From assembly GCA_020852715.1 (NCBI GenBank), contig JADZAE010000018.1, positions 1-64,000 of the forward strand: DNA of 64,000 nucleotides. Direction: 5' to 3'. This stretch comes from Deltaproteobacteria bacterium (GTDB lineage Bacteria > Bdellovibrionota_C > UBA2361 > SZUA-149 > JADZAE01). How positions within the stretch are numbered: the first letter of the stretch is position 1; each line of letters starts with the position of its first letter. Both the position numbers and the translations under genes were made by a program. Positions 9,654-18,409 of the stretch are shown here, piece by piece. The notes under the pieces are model-generated. The model was not told the origin of the DNA and did no database searches. It saw nothing but the letters and a program-made list of their open reading frames with translations.

Positions 9654-11447
9654 CTAGGCTTGCTTTTCTTTCTCCTTTGGCAGCTTCAATGCGATATGTA
9701 GCTCACGCAGCTGCTTTTCCGCAACAGTAGACGGTGCTCCCATTAATAAATCCTCTGCTGATTGGGCCATCGGAAAGGCAATAACCTTGCGCAAGTTGTC
9801 TTCCTGCGCCAGCATTCTCACAATGCGGTCAATGCCCGGGGCAATACCGGCGTGAGGCGGCGCACCATAACGAAATGCTCTATTCATACCGCCAAACTTT
9901 TCGTCGACGACTTCCGGCGGATAACCGGCGATGGAGAAAGCTTTATACATGATATCAGGACGATGATTTCTTACTGCGCCCGAAGATAGCTCAACGCCGT
10001 TACAAACTAAATCATATTGGTAAGCAAAAATTTCCAACGGATGTTTAGTTTCTAACGCTTCCATACCGCCCTGTGGCATAGAGAAGGGATTATGACTAAA
10101 ACAAATTTGCTGAGTTTCCGGGTCTTCTTCGAACATCGGGAAATCAACAATCCAGCAAAAATGATAGGTATTAGGCTCAACAGCGTTAAATTGCTCGCCA
10201 AGTTTGACTCTTAACTGCCCCATGGCGGGTAAAATGGTTTTCTTAGCCCCGGCCCCCATGAAGACCACAGAAAGACCGGTTATATTTAACTGGGACTTTA
10301 TGGCGTCGATCTCTCCTTCATTCATGAATTTAGCAATTGAGCCGCGAGCCTCACCATTTTCAAAGATTAGGTATGCTAAGCCTTGGCCGGATGTGGTCTT
10401 AAACCACTCTATCGTATCATCAAAGAACTTGCGTGAGGGTAAGCTCTCAATGTCCCATTTCAGTGCCGAGATAATTCCTTTTTTCTCAATCTCACGTTTA
10501 AATACCTCAAAGCCAGTGTTGGAAAATATTTCTGTTATATTAGCCAGTTTTTGCTTGATACGCAGATCGGGTTTATCTGAGCCGTAAAACATCATGGCAT
10601 CGTTAAATGCTATGCGTTCGAAAGGAGCTGAACTAAGTTTCCAGTCACTATACTTAGGAAATACCTCTGTGAATAACTGCTCGCACACTTCAAACACTTG
10701 GTCCTGCTCAACAAACGACATTTCCAAATCAAGTTGATAGAACTCTCCGGGAGAACGATCGGCCCGGGAATCTTCGTCCCGAAAGCAAGCAGCAATCTGA
10801 AAATAACGATCAAACCCTGAAACCATCAGTAGCTGTTTAAACTGTTGCGGCGCCTGTGGCAGAGCGTAAAATTTACCTGGATGCATACGCGAAGGAACCA
10901 GAAAGTCACGGGCGCCTTCAGGTGAGGAGCTAGTGAGAATAGGTGTCTGAAACTCGGTAAACCCCATGTTATACATAGATTCACGAATAGACCGAATAAT
11001 GCGCGAGCGAAGCAAAATTGTTTCGTGCAAACGCTCTTTTCTTAGGTCAAGGAAGCGGTATTTTAGCCGAATTGGCTCGGGGGCGTTGTCATCGTCGGCA
11101 ACTTGGAATGGTAAAACGTCAGCACTGGAAAGAAGTTCCCAGGATGTGGTGTGTACCTCAATTTCCCCTGTAGGTAATTTAGTATTTATTGCCTCCGGTG
11201 CTCGCCATCTTACCTCGCCGGTAATCTGAATGACAGATTCGACTCGAACCTTTTGCAATTCGTCGCTAATATTACCTGAGGCTACGACCTGAGTGATGCC
11301 GTAATTATCTCGTAAATCAATAAACAAGACGCCACCATGATCACGCTTTCTATGAATCCAACCGGCAAGATTAACAGTTTGTCCGGCTTGTTCTTTTCTT
11401 AGCTCGGCACAGGTTTGAGTTCTGTATTTGCTTTTTAGCGTGACCAT
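9654..11447 (-). CDS. aspS: Aspartate--tRNA ligase
   Basis: Class II bacterial-type aspartyl-tRNA synthetase. The N-terminal OB-fold (G-W-I-H-R-K-R-D-H-G-G) precedes the catalytic core with F-R-D-E-D-S-R-A-D-R, a GAD-type insertion (about 280-410), and the C-terminal G-I-A-P-G-I-D-R motif 3. I prefer the ATG at 11447 (597 residues), which has AGGA upstream. A TTG 30 nt further upstream would add ten residues that do not resemble the family. Whether it is discriminating or also charges tRNA-Asn cannot be told here. It precedes proS. Confidence 0.96.
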   Translation of the reverse strand: MVTLKSKYRTQTCAELRKEQAGQTVNLAGWIHRKRDHGGVLFIDLRDNYGITQVVASGNISDELQKVRVESVIQITGEVRWRAPEAINTKLPTGEIEVHTTSWELLSSADVLPFQVADDDNAPEPIRLKYRFLDLRKERLHETILLRSRIIRSIRESMYNMGFTEFQTPILTSSSPEGARDFLVPSRMHPGKFYALPQAPQQFKQLLMVSGFDRYFQIAACFRDEDSRADRSPGEFYQLDLEMSFVEQDQVFEVCEQLFTEVFPKYSDWKLSSAPFERIAFNDAMMFYGSDKPDLRIKQKLANITEIFSNTGFEVFKREIEKKGIISALKWDIESLPSRKFFDDTIEWFKTTSGQGLAYLIFENGEARGSIAKFMNEGEIDAIKSQLNITGLSVVFMGAGAKKTILPAMGQLRVKLGEQFNAVEPNTYHFCWIVDFPMFEEDPETQQICFSHNPFSMPQGGMEALETKHPLEIFAYQYDLVCNGVELSSGAVRNHRPDIMYKAFSIAGYPPEVVDEKFGGMNRAFRYGAPPHAGIAPGIDRIVRMLAQEDNLRKVIAFPMAQSAEDLLMGAPSTVAEKQLRELHIALKLPKEKEKQA

Positions 11448-11583
11448 TTTTATTTTATTCCTATAATCTACATTCAAAATTCAAAGTTAAAGCTGCACGT
11501 CGAGTTATACCATTACCAAAACTAAATTAACTTTTGGACTGAAAAACATAAATGCTTTCCATCGTTACCCTAAGGTAATGGTA

Positions 11584-11737
11584 TAAGCCTTCACATGATT
11601 AAAAATTATAATTCAATAAAGCCATTATAAAAATACTAATGATTAATCAGACATTTCCTAATTGGAAACGACTAAATGTGTGAAGGTTTATTCTTTGCCC
11701 CCATGATTTTGCTTCGCAAAATCCGCCCCAATGGGGC
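11584..11737 (-). repeat. Dispersed structured repeat, copy B
   Basis: Reverse-orientation copy of the family at 1-141 and 17340-17502. Terminal inverted repeats are at 11584-11594 and 11680-11690 (one mismatch). The flanking hairpins are GATTTTGC/GCAAAATC (11705-11712 with 11716-11723) and GCCCC/GGGGC (11725-11729 with 11733-11737). Compared with copy C, two adjacent base pairs of the first stem are changed on both sides, so pairing is kept. The inner hairpin also keeps pairing through a G-T wobble. Confidence 0.85.
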
Positions 11738-11785
11738 TTAATTTTTTTGCCCATAAATCAGCCTTCCATGTCTTTATTAAGAGCA

Positions 11786-11820
11786 TTTTCGGGAGCGTAT
11801 CGGCGTTTCGCTCCCGAAAA
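11786..11820. other. Perfect 12-bp hairpin
   Basis: Arms 11786-11797 (TTTTCGGGAGCG) and 11809-11820 are exactly complementary around an 11-nt loop. The T-run is on the 5' side and the A-run on the 3' side on both strands, the opposite of a rho-independent terminator. It may be a DNA-level site or part of a small mobile element rather than a terminator. Confidence 0.6.
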
Positions 11821-11837
11821 ACCATCCTTGGTTTTCT

Positions 11838-11910
11838 TTATATACCGTACACAAAAAAAGCATCACCTAGCAAACTGCAATTCAACTTACTTTTTGTGTA
11901 CGGTATATAA
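11838..11910. repeat. 20-bp inverted repeat around a 33-nt spacer
   Basis: The arms 11838-11857 and 11891-11910 match exactly as reverse complements (core TATACCGTACACAAAAA). The spacer has no frame or structure I recognise. The layout could be a small mobile-element remnant, a recombination site or a protein-binding operator upstream of aspS. Nothing in the window repeats it. Confidence 0.65.
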
Positions 11911-12004
11911 TGAAAGCTCAAACCTAGGTCAATTGGTGTTTTTGTAGATAAATAGCCGGAAACCTCTTAACCCTACAAGTCGAACCTAGCCATCATTTGG
12001 CTGG

Positions 12005-12559
12005 TCAATAATCGTCATCGGCAAGATCAAGAAAAAAAATGCCGCCGACAAAATCGACTATCTCCCAAGGGTCAAAGCCGACATCGAAACCACAAAATAA
12101 CGGCTGTAAACTAATGCCCACTTCAGAAAAAGAATAGGCCGGATCCATACCAACACCTGTTGTGGCTTTAGCTAAACTAATCTCTACACCATTATAACTT
12201 TCTAAACCCAAAGGTAAACGTGGCAACTGACGCTGTCTAGGACCGGGTAAGCCTGCCCAAATCGACACATAGGAGCCAAGATAAAAATCGGCAACATCAG
12301 TTAGTCTAACACCGATTGCGACTCCTGGCCCTACTCGGACGCGCGCACGAACAATATCAAACGCATCTAATACGCGATTTGGCAAATACATCAAGAGAGT
12401 ATAGGCGATAGAATGATCATTGTCTTCCTCTGGCTCGACCTCTTGTTGAATATCTCGCGTGGGTTCTTCGGTTTCTTGAGCAATTGCGCATAACGGAAGT
12501 GAAACGAGCGCCAATGTAAGAAGTAACCAAGAGAGACTAAGCTTTTTTTGAAATCTCAT
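12005..12559 (-). CDS. Exported protein of a two-member paralogous family (D-D-Y C-terminus)
   Basis: A 184-residue protein with a clear signal peptide ending A-I-A-Q (about residue 28), then an acidic spacer. The motif L-M-Y-L-P-N-R-V-L-D-A-F-D-I-V-R and the C-terminal D-F-V-G-G-I-F-x-x-D-x-x-D-D-Y recur in the protein at 56328-56906, so the two are paralogues. The beta-rich, Gly-rich body and terminal aromatic residue would fit a small outer-membrane or periplasmic beta-protein; this is inference. It overlaps the end of argF by 23 nt with GAGG before its ATG, so it is probably read with the arg cluster. I know no named family for it. Confidence 0.8.
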   Translation of the reverse strand: MRFQKKLSLSWLLLTLALVSLPLCAIAQETEEPTRDIQQEVEPEEDNDHSIAYTLLMYLPNRVLDAFDIVRARVRVGPGVAIGVRLTDVADFYLGSYVSIWAGLPGPRQRQLPRLPLGLESYNGVEISLAKATTGVGMDPAYSFSEVGISLQPLFCGFDVGFDPWEIVDFVGGIFFLDLADDDY

Positions 12560-13490
12560 AACATGCCTCAGGGTTTAACAGGAATAAAAATAGCGCCATT
12601 GCTGTCGGTAGGCGATTATGGGCCTGCAACACAACTCTTGAACGCTCAGAATCTAATACTTCGGAAGTTATTTCCTCATCGCGATGCGCAGGTAAACAGT
12701 GCATCACATAGCAATTATTTTTTGCGATGCTCATTAACTTGGAATTAATCTGATAGGGCTTGAGCTGAGCATAGCGCTCAGCTCTTTCGTTTTCCGAGTC
12801 TCCCATAGAAAGCCAGACATCGGTGTAGACTGCATCGGCCTGAGAAACAGCGATTGCAGGATCCGAAATGAGCTCAACGGCTCCGCCGCTAAGCTTGGCC
12901 ATCTCGTTAGCCTTTTGCATGACAGCCGAGCGAGGTAAATAGCGCTCGGGACAACAAGCAATAACACGAACTCCCGCCATTGACCCGGCTAACAGTAAAG
13001 AAGAGCAAACATTGTTGCCATCGCCAAGGTAGGTTATTGTTCTGCCGGCTAAAGAGCCGCAGAGCTGTTTTAAAGTTAAAAAGTCAGCTAAAGCCTGGAG
13101 CGGGTGATAGCAATCAGAGAGTCCATTAACGATGGGAATTAAATTAGGACGACTTAGTTCCTCCAGTGCAGCTTGTTTATACACACGCCCCATAAATAAA
13201 TCGATGTAGCCCGCGAGAACTTTAATGCTATCAGCAGGAGTTTCGCCCCTTTGGAAATGTAGCTCATCGCTTTTTAAGTTAATTGGTTTAGCGCCTAAAA
13301 GATGACATGCTCGTTCGGTAGAGACGCGCGTGCGCAAAGAAGGTTTTTCAAAAAAAAGGCCGATGCAGTATTGAGCCAATACAGACGATGCTAAATGACG
13401 ATTAAGGGAAAATGCAGCGGCAGCATTGATAATGATTGATTGTTCTTCGCCACTTATATCATAATCAACCAAAAAATGACGAACGCTCAT
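12537..13490 (-). CDS. argF: Ornithine carbamoyltransferase
   Basis: Converts ornithine and carbamoyl phosphate to citrulline in arginine synthesis. The carbamoyl-phosphate loop reads S-L-R-T-R (usually S-T-R-T-R), followed by H-P-L-Q-A and the ornithine-binding H-C-L-P-A-H-R. With the ATG at 13490 the protein has 317 residues; that ATG follows the argD stop by one nucleotide and has GAGG upstream. A GTG at 13502 would add four residues. It is the last recognised arg gene of the cluster. The acetylornithine-type carbamoyltransferase is a less likely alternative. Confidence 0.94.
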   Translation of the reverse strand: MSVRHFLVDYDISGEEQSIIINAAAAFSLNRHLASSVLAQYCIGLFFEKPSLRTRVSTERACHLLGAKPINLKSDELHFQRGETPADSIKVLAGYIDLFMGRVYKQAALEELSRPNLIPIVNGLSDCYHPLQALADFLTLKQLCGSLAGRTITYLGDGNNVCSSLLLAGSMAGVRVIACCPERYLPRSAVMQKANEMAKLSGGAVELISDPAIAVSQADAVYTDVWLSMGDSENERAERYAQLKPYQINSKLMSIAKNNCYVMHCLPAHRDEEITSEVLDSERSRVVLQAHNRLPTAMALFLFLLNPEACYEISKKA

Positions 13491-13491
13491 C

Positions 13492-14634
13492 TTAGACCTC
13501 ACTTAGAATGTTATTTAAGGTGGCTACGGCTGAGTCCATCTGTTCATAACTAATAATTAGCGGAGGAACAAGGCGTAATACATCGTCACTGGTATTATTA
13601 ATAATTAAGCCGGAAGCTAAAGCCAATTCATTAATTTTCGCGGCCACAGGGTTAGCTAACACGCACCCGATCATCAATCCACGACCGCGCACTTCTTTGA
13701 CCTGCGGCAGCGTAACTAACTGACTGCGAAAATAATCTCCTTTATCGTCAGCCCCTGCTACGAGTTTATTAGTCTCTAAATAATCAAGATTAGCTAAAGC
13801 GGCTCGACAAATTACAGCGCCGCCACCAAAGGTGCTGCCATGACTACCGGGAGTAAGAGATGAGGCAAAGCTGTCTTTAGCTATGCAAGCTCCAATTGGT
13901 AAGCCGTTAGCTAATCCTTTAGCAGAAGTAAAAATATCCGGTTCTACGCCATAACCCTGAAATGCCCACCATGCGCCTGTGCGTCCGATGCCCGTTTGAA
14001 CTTCATCGAAAATTAAAGCCAGATTATGCCGATCACATAATTCTCGCAGTCCATGGAGAAATGAATCAGATGCCGGAATTACGCCAAATTCTCCTAGAAT
14101 AGGCTCGACCATGATGGCAGCAGTTTGATCGTCTATCTTGGAAGCGAAATCAGTTAAGTCGTTAAATGCTGCATGTACAAAACCGCCGAGCAGTGGCGCA
14201 AAGCCCTCCCACTTTGCTGGCTGTCCGGTAGCGGCTAGAGAAGCCATCGTTCGTCCGTGAAAGCTCCCCAATGCGCATATGATCTTATATTTTTTTGGAG
14301 AGAAATGCTTTCTCACCAATTTAATAGCACACTCATTGGCCTCAGCCCCGGAATTTGCAAAAAAAACTTTACCAAAGCCACATGTTTGAACCAGCTTTTC
14401 GGCCAATGCCAGCTGCGGCTCGTTAGAAAACAAGTTGGAAACGTGAGTTAATTTTTGTGATTGATCAGCAATAGCTTGAGCAATGAAAGCATTGCCGTGA
14501 CCGGATGCGACTACGGCAATTCCAGCAAGGCAGTCAAGGTAGGGCTTACCGTTCGTATCGTATAAATAACAACCATCCCCACGAACAAAAGTAATATCGT
14601 TTCGCTTGTAGGTGTTCATTAAAAAATTTGACAT
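13492..14634 (-). CDS. argD: Acetylornithine aminotransferase
   Basis: PLP-dependent class III aminotransferase converting N-acetylglutamate semialdehyde to N-acetylornithine. Family motifs include N-S-G-A-E-A-N-E, F-H-G-R-T-M, the cofactor-binding I-F-D-E-V-Q-T-G-I-G-R-T-G and the lysine in T-S-A-K-G-L-A-N-G-L-P-I-G-A. The ATG at 14634 (380 residues) is preferred because AGGAG lies 6 nt upstream. A longer reading from 14763 would run into argB and add unrelated residues. It sits between argB (7-nt gap) and argF (1-nt gap). Confidence 0.96.
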   Translation of the reverse strand: MSNFLMNTYKRNDITFVRGDGCYLYDTNGKPYLDCLAGIAVVASGHGNAFIAQAIADQSQKLTHVSNLFSNEPQLALAEKLVQTCGFGKVFFANSGAEANECAIKLVRKHFSPKKYKIICALGSFHGRTMASLAATGQPAKWEGFAPLLGGFVHAAFNDLTDFASKIDDQTAAIMVEPILGEFGVIPASDSFLHGLRELCDRHNLALIFDEVQTGIGRTGAWWAFQGYGVEPDIFTSAKGLANGLPIGACIAKDSFASSLTPGSHGSTFGGGAVICRAALANLDYLETNKLVAGADDKGDYFRSQLVTLPQVKEVRGRGLMIGCVLANPVAAKINELALASGLIINNTSDDVLRLVPPLIISYEQMDSAVATLNNILSEV

Positions 14635-14641
14635 GTTGCTC

Positions 14642-15538
14642 CTAATCGACAAGGGTTTGTGGCCCTCGGCGCACCATAGTGCCAATCCCTTCCGCAGTGA
14701 AAATTTCAAGTAAGACTGCATGCTCAATTCGGCCATCAAGAATATGCGCATGGGGCACGCCACCGGATAAAGCTGTTAATATGCTTTCTACTTTAGGAAT
14801 CATACCGGCAGCCAATGTCCCGCCTGCTAATAACTCCCGTAGTCCTTGCTCATCAAGTTCTGAGATAAGCGAACTTTTATCTTCAAAGTTTTCATAAATT
14901 CCCTCGACATTGGTAAGTAAAATAAGTTTTTGTGCGCCAATTGCTTTGGCTAGTTCTCCGGCAGCCGTGTCGGCATTTATATTATAGTTATTGCCTTCAT
15001 TATCCATACCCAGAGACGCCACCACCGGTAAATAATTGTTATTGAGAAGATTCATAATTGGCCTTGCCGAGACAGAGCATATTTCACCAACGAAGCCTAG
15101 CGCCGGGTCCTTTGCTCGGCAGACAAATAAGCGTGCATCGACTCCGGACATGCCAACAGCGCGCTTGCCAAAAGTGTTAAGCAAGGACACTAACGTCCTA
15201 TTGATGTTACCAAGTAGGACCATTGCGGTAAGATCCAAGGTCTCGGCGTCAGTAACCCTTTGTCCGCGAACAAAGACGGCTTCCTTGTTCATGCTCTTCA
15301 TAAGCTTAGTTATTTGCGGTCCTCCACCATGGCATAGAACGACCTGTAGTCCGAGTGCGCGCAGAAGTATGATATCCTGGCAAAAACTCTTAGCAGAATT
15401 CATATCTTCGAGAATTTCGCCACCAACTTTAATCAAAACGCGTTTCCCGGAAAATTCCGTTACATAGGGAAGCATCTCGATTAATGTCTCAGTTTTCTTT
15501 TGTAAGTCGAAAATTTTATTAGCAAGTTTCTTTGTCAT
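14642..15538 (-). CDS. argB: Acetylglutamate kinase
   Basis: Phosphorylates N-acetylglutamate, the second step of arginine synthesis and a common feedback point. The 298-residue protein shows the amino-acid-kinase motifs I-K-V-G-G-E and C-H-G-G-G-P-Q-I, the substrate loop around G-M-S-G-V-D, and N-A-D-T-A-A-G-E. An N-terminal helix of about 25 residues precedes the kinase core, as in hexameric arginine-inhibited enzymes, so feedback inhibition is possible. GGAG precedes the ATG. argC lies 100 nt upstream on the same strand. Confidence 0.96.
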   Translation of the reverse strand: MTKKLANKIFDLQKKTETLIEMLPYVTEFSGKRVLIKVGGEILEDMNSAKSFCQDIILLRALGLQVVLCHGGGPQITKLMKSMNKEAVFVRGQRVTDAETLDLTAMVLLGNINRTLVSLLNTFGKRAVGMSGVDARLFVCRAKDPALGFVGEICSVSARPIMNLLNNNYLPVVASLGMDNEGNNYNINADTAAGELAKAIGAQKLILLTNVEGIYENFEDKSSLISELDEQGLRELLAGGTLAAGMIPKVESILTALSGGVPHAHILDGRIEHAVLLEIFTAEGIGTMVRRGPQTLVD

Positions 15539-15638
15539 ATTAACTCCATGCTCAATATGAATAGGATGCCTAGAGTAATGGCTAGCAATGAGCTATGCAA
15601 GTATAAAACAAAAAATTTATATAGTCATTAATTCATAG

Positions 15639-16682
15639 TTAGGGGTAAAATCCAATACTGCTGAGGCCTAAATGCTCTCCCAGGCCCGTGGCGATATTGG
15701 CATTTTGAATTGCCTGCCCCGAGGCACCTTTAACCAGGTTATCTATAGCAGAGTTTATGATCAATGTATTGCTGCGTTTATCCAAGGTACAGCCAATTAA
15801 CACCTGGTTTGAGCCACGAACTTCTTTAGTACCAAACCCATAGTCGACTACTGAAACAAAAGTTGTTTGTGCGTAAAAATTTCTCAAGCAGTCAAGGCAA
15901 TCTGCTTGAGTCGCCGTCCCTGAGGTTTGCGCTGCAGCAGAGATAAAAATTCCCCGCGACATGGGAATAAGATGAGGGACGAAGGTTAGAACTATATCCT
16001 TGCCGGTAAAGTCCCTCAGCGCTTGCTCAATCTCCGGTGTATGTTGATGGCGTGTTACCTTATAGGCACGAAAATCTTCATACACGTGACTAAAGTGCAT
16101 GGACGGACTGGGTTCGCGGCCGGCCCCGGATGTTCCGGATGCCGCGTTTACAACTAATGGAGCGCAAATGAGCCCAGCTTTTAAGAGAGGTGCCACAGCT
16201 AAAATGGTAGCCGTGGCATAGCAGCCGGGATTAGCGATGCGCTTTGAAGAAGCAATTTGCGAGTGGAACAGCTCAGGTAGTCCGTAACACCATTTGCTTA
16301 ACTCAGCAGGAGCGACATGCTCGCGATCATACCATTGCGGATAAAGCGAAGAGTCTTTCAAACGAAAATCACTGCCAATATCAATTACCAATTGCTCAGG
16401 GCGAAGACCGGGTAACACTTCTCCGGATTGACCATGAGGCAATCCACAAAAAACAACATCAGCCGCCAAAATTTCATCTTTAACCTCATCATAGGAAGAA
16501 AAGACTAAATTCTTTTTTGTGCCAAGGTGTGGATATAGATCACAAAGTTTTTTACCGGCCTGGGAATGAGCAGTTATTGTTTGTAGATCAAAATGGGGAT
16601 GTGAGTCTAAGAGACGAATAAGCTCGGCTCCGGTATAACCCGAAGCCCCGATAATTGCTGTTTTGAGCCGTGGTGATTTCAT
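15639..16682 (-). CDS. argC: N-acetyl-gamma-glutamyl-phosphate reductase
   Basis: NADPH-dependent reductase for the third arginine step. The 347-residue protein has the dinucleotide motif I-I-G-A-S-G-Y-T-G-A-E-L, the catalytic cysteine in N-P-G-C-Y-A-T and the downstream S-G-T-S-G-A-G-R segment of the type 1 enzymes. AGAGGA sits just before the ATG. It heads the argC-argB-argD-argF series. The glutamate N-acetylation step and argG/argH are not in the window. Confidence 0.96.
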   Translation of the reverse strand: MKSPRLKTAIIGASGYTGAELIRLLDSHPHFDLQTITAHSQAGKKLCDLYPHLGTKKNLVFSSYDEVKDEILAADVVFCGLPHGQSGEVLPGLRPEQLVIDIGSDFRLKDSSLYPQWYDREHVAPAELSKWCYGLPELFHSQIASSKRIANPGCYATATILAVAPLLKAGLICAPLVVNAASGTSGAGREPSPSMHFSHVYEDFRAYKVTRHQHTPEIEQALRDFTGKDIVLTFVPHLIPMSRGIFISAAAQTSGTATQADCLDCLRNFYAQTTFVSVVDYGFGTKEVRGSNQVLIGCTLDKRSNTLIINSAIDNLVKGASGQAIQNANIATGLGEHLGLSSIGFYP

Positions 16683-17339
16683 AATTCCTCTTAACGAAAT
16701 TTAAATTGTTTAGCTAATATGGATCTTTCCTTAACAGGTAGCGTACAAAAATACTTTAACTAAATCACTGGTGGCGGAAATTTGTCAAAATTAAGTTAAT
16801 AATCAAGTTTTCAGCGACTTTGTTAACTTAATGTTTGCGCTGTTATTTGCAAGTTGTCTTCAAAGTAAGGTGAAGATTATAATTAATATTTCGGCTGCAG
16901 TGCTTTAGACATTTATTGCGGGCAATACTAATAGTATTAGCGTACTAAATTTATTAGTCGTCTAGTATTATAACCTATATAAGTAATGTGTGATTCAAAT
17001 TTTATGTTTGACAGTTCCTATTAGCTGCCAATGTTGTAACGCCTCAGGGCAAAGATAGAAGGCATTTTTGCTTTTAAGCCTGAAAATTAATTAATTTCAT
17101 AGGAATGGTATAATTGGGCTCATCTAAGCTAATTATCTTTGTAAGTGAGATGAGGTAATACTCTCTTAAGAAATATTTAATTTATCAACAAATAGTTAAA
17201 TTTTGTAATTTATAGAGACTTTCCTAATTATTTAGTGAGGGCGAGCTAAATACCATATAGGGTTGTAAAAATTTTTAATTGTTAGTCTTGCAAGAGGTTA
17301 GCTAACCGTTCACGACTTTTACTAAGTGTCTATTCAAAA
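16683..17339. other. Gene-free AT-rich interval upstream of argC
   Basis: About 660 nt dense in stop codons on both strands, with no gene I can support. It should hold the argC promoter. A 10-bp inverted repeat ATTAAGTTAA / TTAACTTAAT (16790-16799 and 16823-16832) lies 110-150 nt upstream of argC and could be a regulator site. No arginine-repressor box is certain by eye. Repeat copy C follows at 17340. Confidence 0.5.
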
Positions 17340-17502
17340 GCCCCCAGAGGGGGCAAGTTTTGCGAAGCAAAACTATGGGGGGACGAAGACTAAGCCTTCA
17401 CAAGATTAGTCGTTTCCGATTAGGAAACGTCAATAAATAATTGTAAATGTACATATTTGTAATACCTCCGGAACGCAATTAGTAATAATCCCTGAAGGCT
17501 TA
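17340..17502 (+). repeat. Dispersed structured repeat, copy C (most complete)
   Basis: The complete copy shows, in order: a GCCCCC-AGA-GGGGGC hairpin (17340-17354), an 8-bp AGTTTTGC-GAA-GCAAAACT hairpin (17356-17374), a G-rich linker, the left 11-bp terminal repeat (17391-17401), a 7-bp hairpin (17411-17417 with 17423-17429), an AT-rich stretch, and the right terminal repeat (17492-17502, one mismatch). It lies between divergent genes and contains no frame. The order of elements matches copies A and B. Confidence 0.85.
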
Positions 17503-17653
17503 TGAAGTTAGCTGATTAGGCACAGATATAACATATTGAAAACACTAAAGGCTGTTTTGGTAAAAATCAGAAGATTCGTTCAATCTCATTAAGTTTCGGA
17601 TTGTTTCGGCCGATACACTGACTGAATTGCTGCAGAAATCATAGTAGAAACTA

Positions 17654-18409
17654 ATGCTTACAACCGAATCACACATACTGATTATAACTGGTCATCCGGT
17701 ACTTCAACTTTGCATTAAAGAGATTCTTACGCAAATGGGATTCTCCCATATAACAATGTGTCCGAGCTATGCAGTTGCCATACATCGTTTGGTCGAACAG
17801 AACTATCAACTTGTAATTTTCGATACGATAAAATCTGACATGAATGCCCGTGATTTTGTCCGACACCTAAGTTCCTTTGATGAACGGTGTATCCGTGTCG
17901 CTATGTCCAATAAGCCGGAACTAAAATTGGTTCTGGATTTGCTAGAAGCAGGTATTCAAGGTTTTCTTATCTATCCGTTTACGATTGATACAGTGAGAGA
18001 AGTTTTTGATATAGCAAAAGATGCCCCGCAGCTAAATAAGGCGATATTTGATTCAGTTAATAGAATTGCAACTTTTAAAGCGCTAATGCTTAGCAATCTA
18101 AATCGATTAGCGCAGGCAAAAAAAGATCTATTACTAAAAGGATCTACTCAAGAGGATATTGCAGAGTTAGAAAGGGATTTTATCAAATCAGTTGCTATGG
18201 CTAAAGAAGTTGCAGCTGGCAACGATGACGAGCTTCTCAATCAAATCATTGAGGGATGCTTGCGAGCTGCCAAAATGCCGCCAACTAGGCTGCGAAATAT
18301 ACGGCGTCATTTGCGCGACTCTGGTGTTCTCAAGAATGCTACTAAGCTAGAAGAGGATGAGCCGACAAATAAGGAAGGTAGCGGGGAAGATATTAAACAA
18401 AGCCATTAG
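17654..18409 (+). CDS. Degenerate receiver-domain protein
   Basis: A 251-residue protein whose first ~120 residues fold like a response-regulator receiver. The phospho-acceptor position is kept (V-I-F-D), but the N-terminal acidic pair is replaced by I-T-G-H-P and the conserved lysine by tyrosine (F-L-I-Y-P-F). It is therefore probably a phosphorylation-independent pseudo-receiver. The C-terminal half is helical and charged, ending in an acidic tail, with no recognised DNA-binding domain. Its target is unknown. It faces away from the arg cluster and precedes the decayed beta-helix gene. Confidence 0.75.
   Translation: MLTTESHILIITGHPVLQLCIKEILTQMGFSHITMCPSYAVAIHRLVEQNYQLVIFDTIKSDMNARDFVRHLSSFDERCIRVAMSNKPELKLVLDLLEAGIQGFLIYPFTIDTVREVFDIAKDAPQLNKAIFDSVNRIATFKALMLSNLNRLAQAKKDLLLKGSTQEDIAELERDFIKSVAMAKEVAAGNDDELLNQIIEGCLRAAKMPPTRLRNIRRHLRDSGVLKNATKLEEDEPTNKEGSGEDIKQSH

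Larger units (their letters stand above)
11478..12004. other. Gene-free interval rich in palindromes upstream of aspS
   Basis: No credible gene is present. The interval carries repeat copy B, a 12-bp perfect hairpin (11786-11820) and a 20-bp inverted repeat (11838-11910), all listed separately. It separates the end of the arg cluster from aspS, so it must hold the terminator of the former and the promoter of the latter, but neither is clear by eye. Confidence 0.6.

Noticed and set aside
16683-17339. Replication origin or a large RNA gene in the long AT-rich gap
   Set aside because: No cluster of DnaA boxes, no dnaA/dnaN neighbours, and no recognisable tmRNA, RNase P, SRP or 6S signature.
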